64,000 nucleotides of DNA from Scleromitrula shiraiana (lineage: Eukaryota; Ascomycota; Leotiomycetes; Helotiales; Sclerotiniaceae): NCBI GenBank assembly GCA_028455995.1, contig JABELC010000002.1:2852001-2916000 (forward strand), given 5' to 3'. The notes below the pieces were generated by a model that saw only the letters and a list, made by a program, of their open reading frames with translations, made no database searches and was not told the origin of the DNA. This document shows, piece after piece, positions 25,101 to 35,799 of this stretch; positions within the stretch are counted from its first letter, which is position 1, and each line of letters opens with the position of its first letter. Position numbers and translations under genes: made by a program.

Positions 25101-28100
25101 ATTAGTTTAGGAGAGTTATTATAAATATTGATTTATATAAAATAAAATGTATTTTATATTGTTATTATTAATAAATTTTTAATAAAGTATGTAATATTAA
25201 ATCAAGTTGCTTTATTAATAATATAAAAAATAAAATTATTATTAATATATATTATATTAATTATAATAATAAAATTGAATTCAATATTATTATAAAATTT
25301 GAATTTGAATTTTTTAGATTTATTGATATAAAACTAATATTCTTTATAATACTTTATAAGTTATTTTAATTACTTATAATTAAATTTATTTTTATAATTA
25401 ATACAATTAAATAAATTGTATAGTTTTTTAATAAAGAAATATCTTATTTATTTATAAATGTAATATAGTTTAATTTTAAATAAATAATATTCTATATTTA
25501 TATTTAATAATTCTATAATAAATTATTGGAATTCTTAAAAAAAAAGTTAATTAATTAATAAATATATATTTATAACATTTAATAGTCTTCTATATTTTAT
25601 TATTGATATATTAAAATTTATTTTTAATATTATTAAATAAAACTTGAATATAGTTTATATTTATAAAATTTAATAAAAATGGAGTATTGATATTAATAAT
25701 ATGAATATTAATTATGTTAATTAAATTAATGATTAAAATAGTTTTAATAAAAAGGGTGTTATTAAAATCGAACTTAAAATTTATAGTTAAATCTAGAATC
25801 TTTATATTGATTTGAATGAGTTTTTATAATATTAAAAATTGTTTATAATTAATAATTAATTGTTTTATAATATTAGAATTAATTATTATGTTAATAAACT
25901 TGTATTTATTATAGCGTTTAATTTATAAATAAGTTTTGAGTTTTTGACCAATTTCGTTAATATAAATATATAAGATAATTAGATTATTGAGTTCTATAGT
26001 AAGATTATTATAATTATTATTTATAATAATATGAAAATTATATAAAATAATAAATATTTTAATATCGCTATTATTATTATTATTATTAGAATATGATTTT
26101 AGTTAAAATACTTCGATTTTTTCAATTATATAAATGAAATCGTTATTATTATTATATTTATTTTAAATATATTGATTATAGTTTTTACTAAAATTTTATT
26201 TATTATTAGAATCGAATCTCGATTTTATCTTCTAATTAAATTTTTTCTTTATTGCGATTTGTTTTTTAAAAATATATTTAATTGATTAATATCTTTTTTT
26301 TTTATAAATATAATATATTTTTTATTTTTGATTATAATGATTATTATTAAATTAAGGAATTTGACTATTAAAATATATGTTTTTGTTTTAAAATCAAAAA
26401 TTATTATTATTTTGATTACTTTCTTAAAATCATTAATTATTAAAGTTTTATTTGATTATATTGTTGTTTTTTTTTTTAAAAAACGATTCATTTTTTGATT
26501 TATTCTTTATACTTTTTTATATTATAATAAATATATAGATCTTTATAATTATAGTAATAAATGTTTTGGATAAATCTAAATATCTTTAAAAACATATAGA
26601 ATGATTTTAATAGATTATAAAGAGTTTTATTATATAGATGGAGTCATTATATATTTTTAGTGATAATTTGAATTTTATGATATGTATTTTATTAAATAAA
26701 ATTTTGTATAATTATCTAATTGATTTTAATAAATTGTTTGTAATAATAATATAAAAAGTGATTTTAGATTAATTATTATATATATCACGTTTTCATTTTT
26801 TATTTTTAAATGCTTTCTAGAATTTTTTAATAATTATCTTTTAATTGGTATTTAAATTTCTATATTTAATAATATTATAATAATATTTTTGAGTATTTTT
26901 ATATAATATAAATAAAATATTAAAATATTGATATTATTTAAATAAATCAATTTGTTTATAATTATTTTTATAAATAATTGATTTATATTTAATATTATTT
27001 GTTTGATTATTATATTTATTATTATTTAATATATAATGTTTTGTGAGATTTTTAAATTATTTGTTAATATCAAATAAAATAAGGTTAATCTTAAAGTTTT
27101 TAGAATTTAAATAATTAGAAAGATTGTTTTTGAGATTAAAGTCAAGATTAAAATCAAAGTTATTATTATTACTATCTTTTTTTTTAATAAATATTGATTT
27201 GAAATCGAGTTTTTTAAAGTTAAATAGTTTTTTAATTATTGCCTATTTTTTTTATTTGTTTTTTTTATTCTTTTTGTTTTTATTTTCAATTTTATCTTTT
27301 TTTTATTTATAGTTTTCAATAAAATTAGTAATAAGATTTCTTTTATCTTTTTTTTTTAGATTATTAAGTTTTTTAATCATTGCAATAAAAGTGTTTGATT
27401 ATATATTGAATTATATATTGCAAGTTACTGTATTTATCGTTTTTAAAATCTATTTAAGTAAAGCTTTGAAAATAAATATAAAAATCAAATTGATATTGAT
27501 ATTAGAATTAACAAAAACATTAATACTAAATTTTTATAAAAATCGCTTAAAAAATCATAAAATAAAAAATTTTTTTTCCTAAATTATAACAAAATGTTTT
27601 AAAGTCCAATTCGTGAAATCACTTTTAAATATTTATAAAATATCATTATTAAAAATATAATAATAAATATATTCTAAAATCTTAAATCAAATATATAATA
27701 AAAAAGTTTTATTATTAAAGTTATTTTTAGAATTAAATCCGTCTTCGAATAGTTTATAAAACTTATTATATTTTTTAAGATTTTAATTAGAAAAAGTGTA
27801 ATTTAAAAAAAGAAAGTTCCTTCTTATCATATTGATTTAAAAAAAGGAGTTAAATAAAGATATTTATGCAAATAATTGAAAAAAGATGTCGTATTTTAAC
27901 AAAAAAAATGAATTCTTTATTGTCATATAAAGGAAATTGAGAAGAAAAAGAGAAAGAGAGAAAAAAATAAGTTGTTATAAAATAATAAAAATTTGTTTAT
28001 TTTTAAAGGATATTCCTGAATTTTTATAAATTTTATTAATTTAAAGGCAATAATATCTTCAAATAAAAATCAGAGTTTTTCAATATAATCTCTATAAATC

Positions 28101-28504
28101 CAAAAATAATGAATATATAAGATAAAGTAAAAAAAAAAAGTAAAAAAAAAGTAATAAAAGAAATAATAAAAAAAGTGATGGGAAAAATGATAAAAGAGAT
28201 TTTGTCGTCGTTAAGGGTTTTTGAGGGTATGAGAATATTATAAAAGTTTTGAAGAAATAAAAATTGAAAAATTAAAGTTTTAAAAAATTAAATTAAAAAA
28301 GTTGGGTTAAAAGTATATATAATAAATGTAAAAGCTTATAATATCACTTTAATATCTATATATTTTATTTTAGTATTATATATTGTTTTTGATTAAAATA
28401 CTTTATTGATATTTCAAATTCAATTCTAATCTTTTCAAAAATATTTCTATTATTATAATATCGCTTTGATACTTATAATATTTGATTTGTATAATATTAA
28501 TTAA

Positions 28505-28665
28505 TATAGTTTTACTTTGATTAAATCATATAATTTATAATATTGTTAATTTATATTGTATATTTTTGTTATTGATTTATTTATAGTATAAATTATTAAA
28601 TCATATATATATACGATTGTAGTCACGTGCTTGTCACATGCTACCTTATGATCTATATCCCAACA
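28505..28665 (-). repeat. 5' LTR of copia copy 3
   Basis: 161 bp. On the minus strand it starts TGTTGGGATATAGATCATAA and keeps GTAGCATGTGACAAGCACGT, the least mutated LTR start in the window. Confidence 0.9.
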
Positions 28666-28825
28666 TTAACACTCTCCAAAAAAACATTTAATAATCGATC
28701 TAACCTTTATTTATCAATTATACAAACATAAAGAAATCATAAAAATTAAATAAATCATTAATAATACAAACTTTATTAACATAATAATAAAATCAAAGTC
28801 CTACATCATTTTCAAAGACTTTATC

Positions 28826-29284
28826 TGGTCCGCCCCATTCGGCAATATCGCCCATTTATAAATCGGTCATCCCATTGATAAATCGATCTACCCCATTGGT
28901 CAATCGGACCTCATTGCCGAATGGGGCATCCCATTAATCAATCGGCTCAAAATTAAATTTTTTGATCGGAATGGAATCTATATTATAGGGATATAGAGGG
29001 GGTAGGGGGGTTAGAAATGTTGGAGTTAAAGGAGTTAGAGGGTTTAAAAAGTAATTAAAATAACATTAATAATTTATTTTTTTTATTTTTTGTTGTTGAT
29101 TTTTTTGTTAGTAAATAAAGTTTAATTTAAAATAAATTTTTTTGAAAAAAGTATATCTTCAAAATTACTCAATTAGTAAACCGGCCGATTGACTAATGGG
29201 ATGCCCCATTCGGCAATAAGGTCCGATTGACCAATGGGGTAGTCCGATTTACAAATGGGGCTTATTGCCGAATGGGGCGGATCA
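28826..29284. mobile_element. 459-bp foldback inverted-repeat element (family B), undecayed
   Basis: Ends are TGGTCCGCCCCATTCGGCAA and, reverse complemented from the right, TGATCCGCCCCATTCGGCAA. The flanking duplication is TATC (28822-28825 and 29285-29288), and removing the element restores the copia sequence CTTTATCGATATTAACAAAG seen in copy 1. The inverted ends span about 120 bp on the left and 100 bp on the right. They are built of 21-bp subrepeats on the theme CCCATT-x(4)-AATCGG, and each contains a CCCCATTCGGCAAT / ATTGCCGAATGGGG pair that can fold on itself. The left end has one more subrepeat than the right. The GC content and intact CpA sites contrast sharply with the surroundings, so insertion postdates most of the decay. 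No coding capacity. Confidence 0.9.
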
Positions 29285-29406
29285 TATCGATATTAACAAA
29301 GTCAAAATCGATATAAAAAAATAGATTAAACATAAATGAATCATTTTACTTACCCAATAAAATAAATCATAATTACTCAAACCAATATTTATTATAGGTT
29401 AACCTA

Positions 29407-30383
29407 CTCGGTTAAATTAAAATTGAAGCACGCGCAAAATAAACGAATCGCCTCAAAATCGACGATTTTATATAAAACACCTTTTACATCAACATAAATA
29501 AATCAATCAATTATTTATAAAATTATTTAAAATTTTAAATAAAAATTATTTTTATATTAAAATATTCATTATTCATATATAAAGATTAAATAATGATTTT
29601 AAAATTTATAATATTTAATGAAATATAAAGTAAAAATCATATAAAAATATAATATTTTTAATTTGATTTAAATCGAGTGAATTACTATATTAAAAAATAA
29701 TAAAGATATATATGAATATATAAAAAATAGACTTTTTTTTAATATAAATATTATATATTAAAATATAATATAATAATCTTGAAAAGTCAAAGTTTTAAAG
29801 GTATTTTTAATTTTTTAATATTTTTAAAAATCTTAATAATTCATTCAAATCAAAATTATATTAAATAATATTTTAATATAATAATTATAAAGATATAAAT
29901 TATTATATATAAAAATTTGAAATGATTTTAATAATTTTTAAAAATTGAAGTTATAGTAGTATTTAATACTTATAAATATTATATATATTTTTTTTAATTT
30001 TATTATATTATATTTTTTATATATTTTTAATATATATAATATTTATATCAAATAAAAATGTGTTTTTTATATATTCATATATATTTTTATTATTTTCTAA
30101 GATAATGATTTACTTGATTTAAATTAAGTTAAAAATATCGTATTTTTATATGATTTTTATTTTATATTTTATTAAATATTATAAATTTTAAAATTATTAT
30201 TTAATCTTTATATACTAATAGCGAATATTTTAATATAAAAATAATTCAAATTTAAAATTTTAAATAATTTTATAAATAATTGATTGATTTATTTACGTTG
30301 GCGCAAGAGGTGTTTTATACAAAATCGTTGATTTTGAGGCGATTCGTTTATTTTGCGCGTGCTTCAATTTTAATTTAACCGAG
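29407..30383. mobile_element. Family A inverted-repeat element, complete copy (977 bp)
   Basis: Starts CTCGGTTAAATTAAAATTGA and ends with the inverse, TCAATTTTAATTTAACCGAG, each flanked by TA (29405-29406, 30384-30385). Excision restores AACCTATACAG, matching AACCTATATAAT at 31774-31785 in copia copy 1. Long inverted ends of roughly 270 bp share the GAAGCACGCGC and AAAATCGACGATTTT blocks with the outer copy at 10676/32886. The interior is AT-rich and non-coding. Relative to the outer copy it has about 130-190 extra central bases and lies in the opposite central orientation. Confidence 0.86.
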
Positions 30384-30758
30384 TATACAGTACATTAGCA
30401 TATTATGACAGAAAGGACATAAAAGATGCAATGACATAAAGAATTAATACAGAAATTGCAAGAGTATAAGAAGCTAATATAAAAGAAATACAAAAAATAA
30501 TGATGCATATAAAAATAATATCTACCAAAATTATTAAAATATTATTATTCCGATCTAAAAATAACCCCTTTAAAAACAACGTCTATCAAAACAATAACGA
30601 TTACGATTTTATATACATTTTCTTTAAATATTTTCTTTTATTATATTATTTATATACATTTCAATCTTTTGATTTATTTTATAAAAAAACAAAAAAAAAT
30701 AATATTATAATATACAATAAATTTAGTTTAACTTTCTTTTCTTTTTAAATAATATTAA

Positions 30759-30918
30759 TATTAGAATATAAATCACAAAATAACATATAATAAACACATA
30801 ATCATAATTATATATATATACAATTTAATAATCTATACCATAAATAAATCAATAACAAAAATATACAACACAAACTACAATACCATAAATCATACGATTT
30901 AACCGAAGTAAAACCACA
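30759..30918 (+). repeat. 3' LTR of copia copy 2
   Basis: 160 bp, TATTAGAATATAAATC to CCGAAGTAAAACCACA, followed by the duplication CTACT. Confidence 0.88.
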
Positions 30919-31334
30919 CTACTTTCTCATTAATCTTAAATTATACATAAAAATCAAAAAAAATACCTCTCTAAAAAAATAATATATTATTTAATAAGTT
31001 TATAATATATATATTATAAATATTTATCAATTAAAAATATTATTTAATTTATCATATATAATTTAAATCATTAATTTAATTAAAAACAATATAAATATTT
31101 TTAATAAATATATTTAATAATAAATTAATAATTTTAACTATAATTTTATATTTGTTTTTTTTAAAATAAAATCATTATAAATAATTTATTTTATCAATAT
31201 AAATTTTATAAATAATATTAATCTTTTTTTTTAAATTAGCTTTATTATAATATTTATTAATAAAAATAATAATATAAATATTATTCATTAATTCTTTATT
31301 AAATATAAATAAATTATATAAAACATTTTTACTT

Positions 31335-31585
31335 TAGAATTGTATAAAATAAAATATGAATTTAATATTATTACTATAATTAAATCTAATATTAATAAAA
31401 TTATAAATCAATTAATTAATAAAAAAATTATAATTAACATCATATCTTTTATAATTTATACTAATTCAAAATCCCTTTATAAATATTTAATTAAACTCAA
31501 TATTTTCCAAAAAAAACATCTAATAATCGATCTAGCCTCTATTTATCAATTATACAAATACAAAAAAATCACAAAAATTAAATAA
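31335..31585 (+). pseudogene. Copia copy 1 RNase H remnant
   Basis: The clearest coding relic of the nest: an uninterrupted stretch containing NIITIIKSNINKIINQLI, then FIIYTNSKSLYKYLIKLN, QKKHLIIDLASIYQLYK and KITKIK. This matches the copia RNase H pattern, with YTDSKSLY (here TNSKSLY, the Asp changed to Asn by G-to-A) and the LIIDL segment. It identifies all three large elements as Ty1/copia. Confidence 0.75.
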
Positions 31586-32163
31586 ATTATTAATAATACA
31601 AATTCTATTAATATAATAACAAAATCAAAACTTTATATTATTTTTAAAGACTTTATCAATATTAACAAAATCAAAATCAATACAAAAAAATAGATTAAAT
31701 ATAAATAAATTATTTTATTTATTTAATAAAATAAATCATAATCATTAAAATTAGTATTTATCATAAATTAACCTATATAATATATTAATATATTATAACA
31801 AAAAAAATATAACAAAAAAAATATAATAATATAAAGAATTAATACAAAAAATATAAAAACATAAAAAACTAATACAAAAAAAATATAAAAAATAATAATA
31901 TATATAAAAATAACATCTACCAAAATCACTAAAATATCATTATTCCAATCCAAAAATAATCTCTTTAAAAATAATGTTCATCAAAATAATAATAATTATA
32001 ACTCTATATATACTTTCTTTTATTATATTGACTTTTTTTTATTAATTATATTATTCATATATATTTTAATTCTTTGATTTATTTTATAAAAAAATAAAAA
32101 AAAATAATATTATAATATACAATAAATTTAATTTAACTTTCTTTTCTTTTTAAATAATATTAA

Positions 32164-32323
32164 TATTAAAATATAAATCACAAAATAACATATAATAAAC
32201 ATATAATTATAATCATATATATATACAACTTAACAATCTATACCATAAATAGATAAATAACAAGAATATACAACACAAATCATAATACTATAAATCGTAC
32301 GACTTAACCGAAGTAAAACCACA
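32164..32323 (+). repeat. 3' LTR of copia copy 1
   Basis: 160 bp, TATTAAAATATAAATC to CCGAAGTAAAACCACA, followed by the duplication CACTT. Confidence 0.88.
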
Positions 32324-32886
32324 CACTTCAAATTTTTATATTTAATAATTTATATCTTTATAATTACTACTACTAGTACTAGTATATTAGAATATTATTT
32401 AATATAATTTTGATTTGAATGAATTATTAAGATTTTTAAAGATTTAAGTTAAAAAGTTGAAAGTACTACTCTCAGGTTCTTATAACTTCGACTTTTTAAG
32501 ACTGTTATATTAAATTTTAATATATAATATTTATATTAAATAAAACCTTTTTTTATATATTCAAGTATATACTAGTATATTTTCATAATTTTTCATATAA
32601 TAATTTGCTTGATTTAAATCAAGTTAAAATTATAATATTTTTATACTATGACTTTTACTCTATATTTAGTAGTAATTAAATATTATAAATTTTAAAATTA
32701 ATATTTAACTTTTAAATATTAATAATAAATATTTTAATATAAAAATAATTTGTATTTCAAATCTTAAATAATTTTATAAACAATTAGTTGATTTATTTAC
32801 ATCGGCACAAAGGGTGATTTGTACAAAATCGTCGATTTTGAGGGTTTTCGGCAATTGGCGCATGCTTCAATTTTAATTTGACCGAG
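32324..32886. mobile_element. Family A inverted-repeat element, right half
   Basis: Begins with the second CACTT copy and ends TCAATTTTAATTTGACCGAG, followed by TA (32887-32888). Together with 10676-10960 it makes an element of about 845 bp once copia is removed. Confidence 0.82.
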
Positions 32887-32888
32887 TA

Positions 32889-33711
32889 TATTTAGTAAAG
32901 ACAATCAAATATATACTATTAAAAAGATATTTGAATCATTCATATACTTAAAATAGATATTCGGAAATAGATTAGCTCGATGCAGTATGTAAATGTCCCA
33001 ATTTGATTGAAATGAGCTCTCAGGCTCGTGTCTTTTCGTCTCGTCAAAGTCCCCCGTTGGACTCTGATGCTAATTCATATTTCATGACGATGAGATTATA
33101 CTTCTGCCTCTGTTGGTTGAGTTTTCACTGAAGATGGTCTATAGATAGGCGCAGAATATAAATTAGCATATGATACTTTCTGAATTGTGATGCTCGGACG
33201 ATGGCACGATGTAGTGGTATCACGATTGTTTGGTGGAGGTATGTTCGTTATGGGTTATATTAGCTGGTGGGTAGGGAGGGTGTGGATGTTTGGTGCGTTG
33301 TTGGATGGGGTGAGTGGGGAGATGTGGTGGGGTGTTGGTTTTGTGATGAGTGGATTTAGATGAGCGCTTGGGGTGGTGATTGTGATGTTTTTGCGAAATT
33401 GTAGGGAGGTGCTGGAGGCTCAGTACCTGAGCAAGAGAGTAGTGTGTTACCTGGATTTTAGATGTATAGTTGATGGTGATAGATTTGGCATAAGCTGTTT
33501 TGTTGCTTGCAGAACTTTTGGAGTTAGAATCATGCTGTATATACTGTGACTAACCTAGTGGTGTCTATGAGTTCTTCCATACACTTGAATGATTCATTTA
33601 GTCTATTATATATCACGTTACATATTGAAAACGTTTGCTTCATGCCCAATTTAATATTATTATCATATTTCTATTCCTTGCCCATATGTTGTAGCTCAAT
33701 GATGCATACTT
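32889..33711. other. Intergenic, right border of transposon nest
   Basis: 32889-32980 is AT-rich and ends in ATTCGGAAATAGATTAGCTC, resembling the spacer at 850-890. 33230-33440 is G/T-rich. No gene was recognised. Confidence 0.4.
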
Positions 33712-34902
33712 TCATGGCCGATTCTGAGACTGACTAGCATGCTGTGTCTGTGCAATAGCTGCTGAAGTCTGGCTTCTGCGTGCATTCTGATTGCTATGTG
33801 GCCCCATTTGTGCTAGATAATTGTGGTAATGCATTTGAGAAACAATCTGCGGAGTAGCACGTCCCATCATGCCAGGTTGAGGTATTTGAGGTGATTGATA
33901 TATATAGTTCAAGTTGGTACCTCCCAGACTGCCAAGACCATTGTTCAACACCGATGAAGCTTCCTCTCCATGGGCATGGTGTTTGTATCTCTGGATGTAT
34001 TCTGCTATATGCTCTCGAGACTTTTTCAAGAAGTCCTTGAGGAATTCAGGTGTAGCAGATACTAATTCAAACATGCTATCAAGTTCTGCTTCACGAACAG
34101 GGAACTCGATCTTAGTATGCTCAAGATCTTCAGCCTCTTCAGTGGATTTAGGATCGAATGAGTAAAACTGGCGGGTGACGTAGCTCGCAATACAATTGCG
34201 GAGAGGATCGCTATACGGGGTGTTCGCATAAATGTATTCGATCTCCGCTAGTTCCATAATCAGTTTCATGTTGTTCTAGCTAATATAATACTGATTTTAG
34301 ATAGTTAGGAAGATTTTTATAAAATTACTTACTACAGGTAGGAAATCTTTCATACGTCTTCAAATAATTGCTGTATTTATCAAGAAGATCCCCAGCCGGT
34401 TTCGGCATACCAATCTTCTCGAGAAGAACATACAACTTGCAATACAACTCACCATGTTTGCAGACTGTCTGTTCTCCATTGCTTTCGATTCTTGCTGTAT
34501 CAAACTGACCAGTGTAAAAGTATTGGACTAGCTGAGCAAAGGCGTCAGGGTCGTCTTCCTGCAATATTGGTCAGTATTGATGAGAGAATATCTAGCAACA
34601 TGAGTGACGAATTACTAACCTCCATGTACATAACACCCTCACTTGCTTCTTTCCATTGGTTTTGAAATGCCGCAGCGAAGAATTCCGATCGATCACAGAT
34701 CAGCTCTTTATTCAAAACCCATAGTCTTTTCTCTTTGCCGACGTAGATCTTAACAGACTCAGGGTTTTGAAGACATCTAGATGATGTTATAATTAATAGT
34801 AAGATAGAAAAATAAAGAAGCAACTTACTCGCTGACTGATCTTGGCTCTTTGTAATCTATGCCACCCGCACTTTTGGACGCACATGTATTGCTGGACATC
34901 AT
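33712..34902 (-). CDS. BTB/POZ-domain protein, 330 aa, four exons
   Basis: Exons on the minus strand are 34902-34829, 34776-34620, 34558-34333 and 34247-33712, with GTAAG and GTTAGT donors and in-phase joins. The last acceptor was chosen (CTAG before CGGAGATCG) because it restores the alignment TEIEYIYANT with DAIKHLYANT of the gene at 9081. The start is MMSSNTCASKSAGG (two adjacent ATGs). The BTB domain reads PESVKIYVGKEKRLWVLNKE, LICDRSEFFAAAFQNQW, EGVMYMEEDDPDAFAQLVQ and YFYTGQFD (residues about 27-100). The second half is helical (LYCKLYVLLEKIGMPKPAGD, FELVSATPEFLKDFL), followed by a Gln/Ser/Asn-rich tail of about 80 residues not found in the other copy. It faces the transposon nest from the right as its paralogue does from the left. 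Function unknown; protein-interaction adaptor by family. Confidence 0.85.
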
Positions 34903-35799
34903 GTCTGTTGAGTTGTGTTTGTTGGTTGTAAAATCCGATCTGTTTAGTTGTAAAAATTAAAAAGAATCAAAGTTGACTACTGGGATAGAATTTCTTTTAT
35001 ATTGTAGTTGGTGCACTAACAATCTCAGGATACCCGGGTCGTAGACCCCAGGTGGGGGCCAGAACCGTATTTTTCTATAGTGGTGTACTAATATTGATCA
35101 TTTTCAAAGTTGAAAGGACAGTGAATTGAGTAATCCACTGATAAAGTGAACAGTATGAGTTTGAAAGCAATATGAATGGGTGAGTTAGTGGATCATTCAT
35201 AGGGGTCTATATTGATACCAGAGCTGGAGTGCTGTGATTTATATTTTGTGTATGTGAAACGCAAAAGAATATGTGAATAGATGCATGCCAATGTGTCGCC
35301 ACACCAAATTTTAGGTTCTTGATTGGCAGGGAACACTAAATTCAGGGATGCAGATAAAAAAGTGGTTGTTAATATAGTGGTATGATTTGAAGACAGAGAG
35401 TCAGAGAGTAACATAGGCATGCAATTAGACAGGGAACTAACAGGAAAAGAAAGACATATCAATTTATAGATACTAATGAGCACGATTGTACTATGCCCCT
35501 GACTCCCTAGGCATTTACTTAATCGCCACTGGATAAAAATGCAGACTGATGAGCAAAAAGGAGATTCCCAGCACTGAATTACTAAATACTCTTAAGAGAG
35601 TGCTGCTTCAATCCATCTTAGATATTCTGACTAACCACCTGTAATCTCTCTATCCGCCAAAAGCAACACACTTGATATCATTGAACCCTGACCCCCATCC
35701 CCCCCCGCTCCACATCGTAAACAAGCAATATTCCCCCAAAATTTGTCATTAATCATCAATCATAAATCACAAATCATAAAATGATATGATACCAAACCA
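34903..35799. other. Intergenic, upstream of BTB gene
   Basis: No gene was recognised. A GC-rich patch at about 35025-35075 (CCCGGGTCGTAGACCCCAGG) stands out and could fold into a short hairpin. Confidence 0.35.

Larger units (their letters stand above)
22026..28665 (-). mobile_element. Ty1/copia retrotransposon copy 3, complete, inverted (nested in copy 2)
   Basis: On the minus strand the 5' LTR is 28505-28665 (starting TGTTGGGATATAGATCATAA) and the 3' LTR is 22026-22186. The target duplication TTAAC is exact at 22021-22025 and 28666-28670. Length 6640 bp. The internal region mirrors copies 1 and 2 in reverse order: RNase H near 22850-23050, RT about 23400-24100 and integrase about 24650-25400. 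All are decayed, and short open frames are chance. It interrupts the RNase H reading frame of copy 2, which resumes in register directly after 28670. Confidence 0.9.
28671..30918 (+). mobile_element. Ty1/copia retrotransposon copy 2, 3' part
   Basis: Resumes the RNase H frame of copy 2 after the TTAAC duplication, with a block corresponding to TLQKNI and then KKS-stop-KLNKSLII. It is itself interrupted by the 459-bp family B element (28826-29284) and the family A element (29407-30383). It ends with the 3' LTR (30759-30918), followed by CTACT. The 3' LTR is preceded by a pyrimidine-rich CTTTCTTTTCTTTTT tract; no clear polypurine tract is visible on the sense strand. Confidence 0.86.
30924..32323 (+). 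mobile_element. Ty1/copia retrotransposon copy 1, 3' part
   Basis: Picks up copy 1 at TTCTCATTAATCTTAAATTA, the equivalent of 21446-21468 in copy 2. It carries the end of RT and RNase H, then the 3' LTR (32164-32323), followed by CACTT (32324-32328), the duplication that closes copy 1. Confidence 0.88.

Noticed and set aside
12037..31953. Open frames of 60-82 codons on both strands inside the AT-rich block
   Set aside because: They consist of I, K, N, L, F and Y, as any AT-rich sequence would give, and lie in decayed copia or inverted-repeat sequence. Only the RNase H stretch at 31335-31585 keeps recognisable motifs, and it is a relic.
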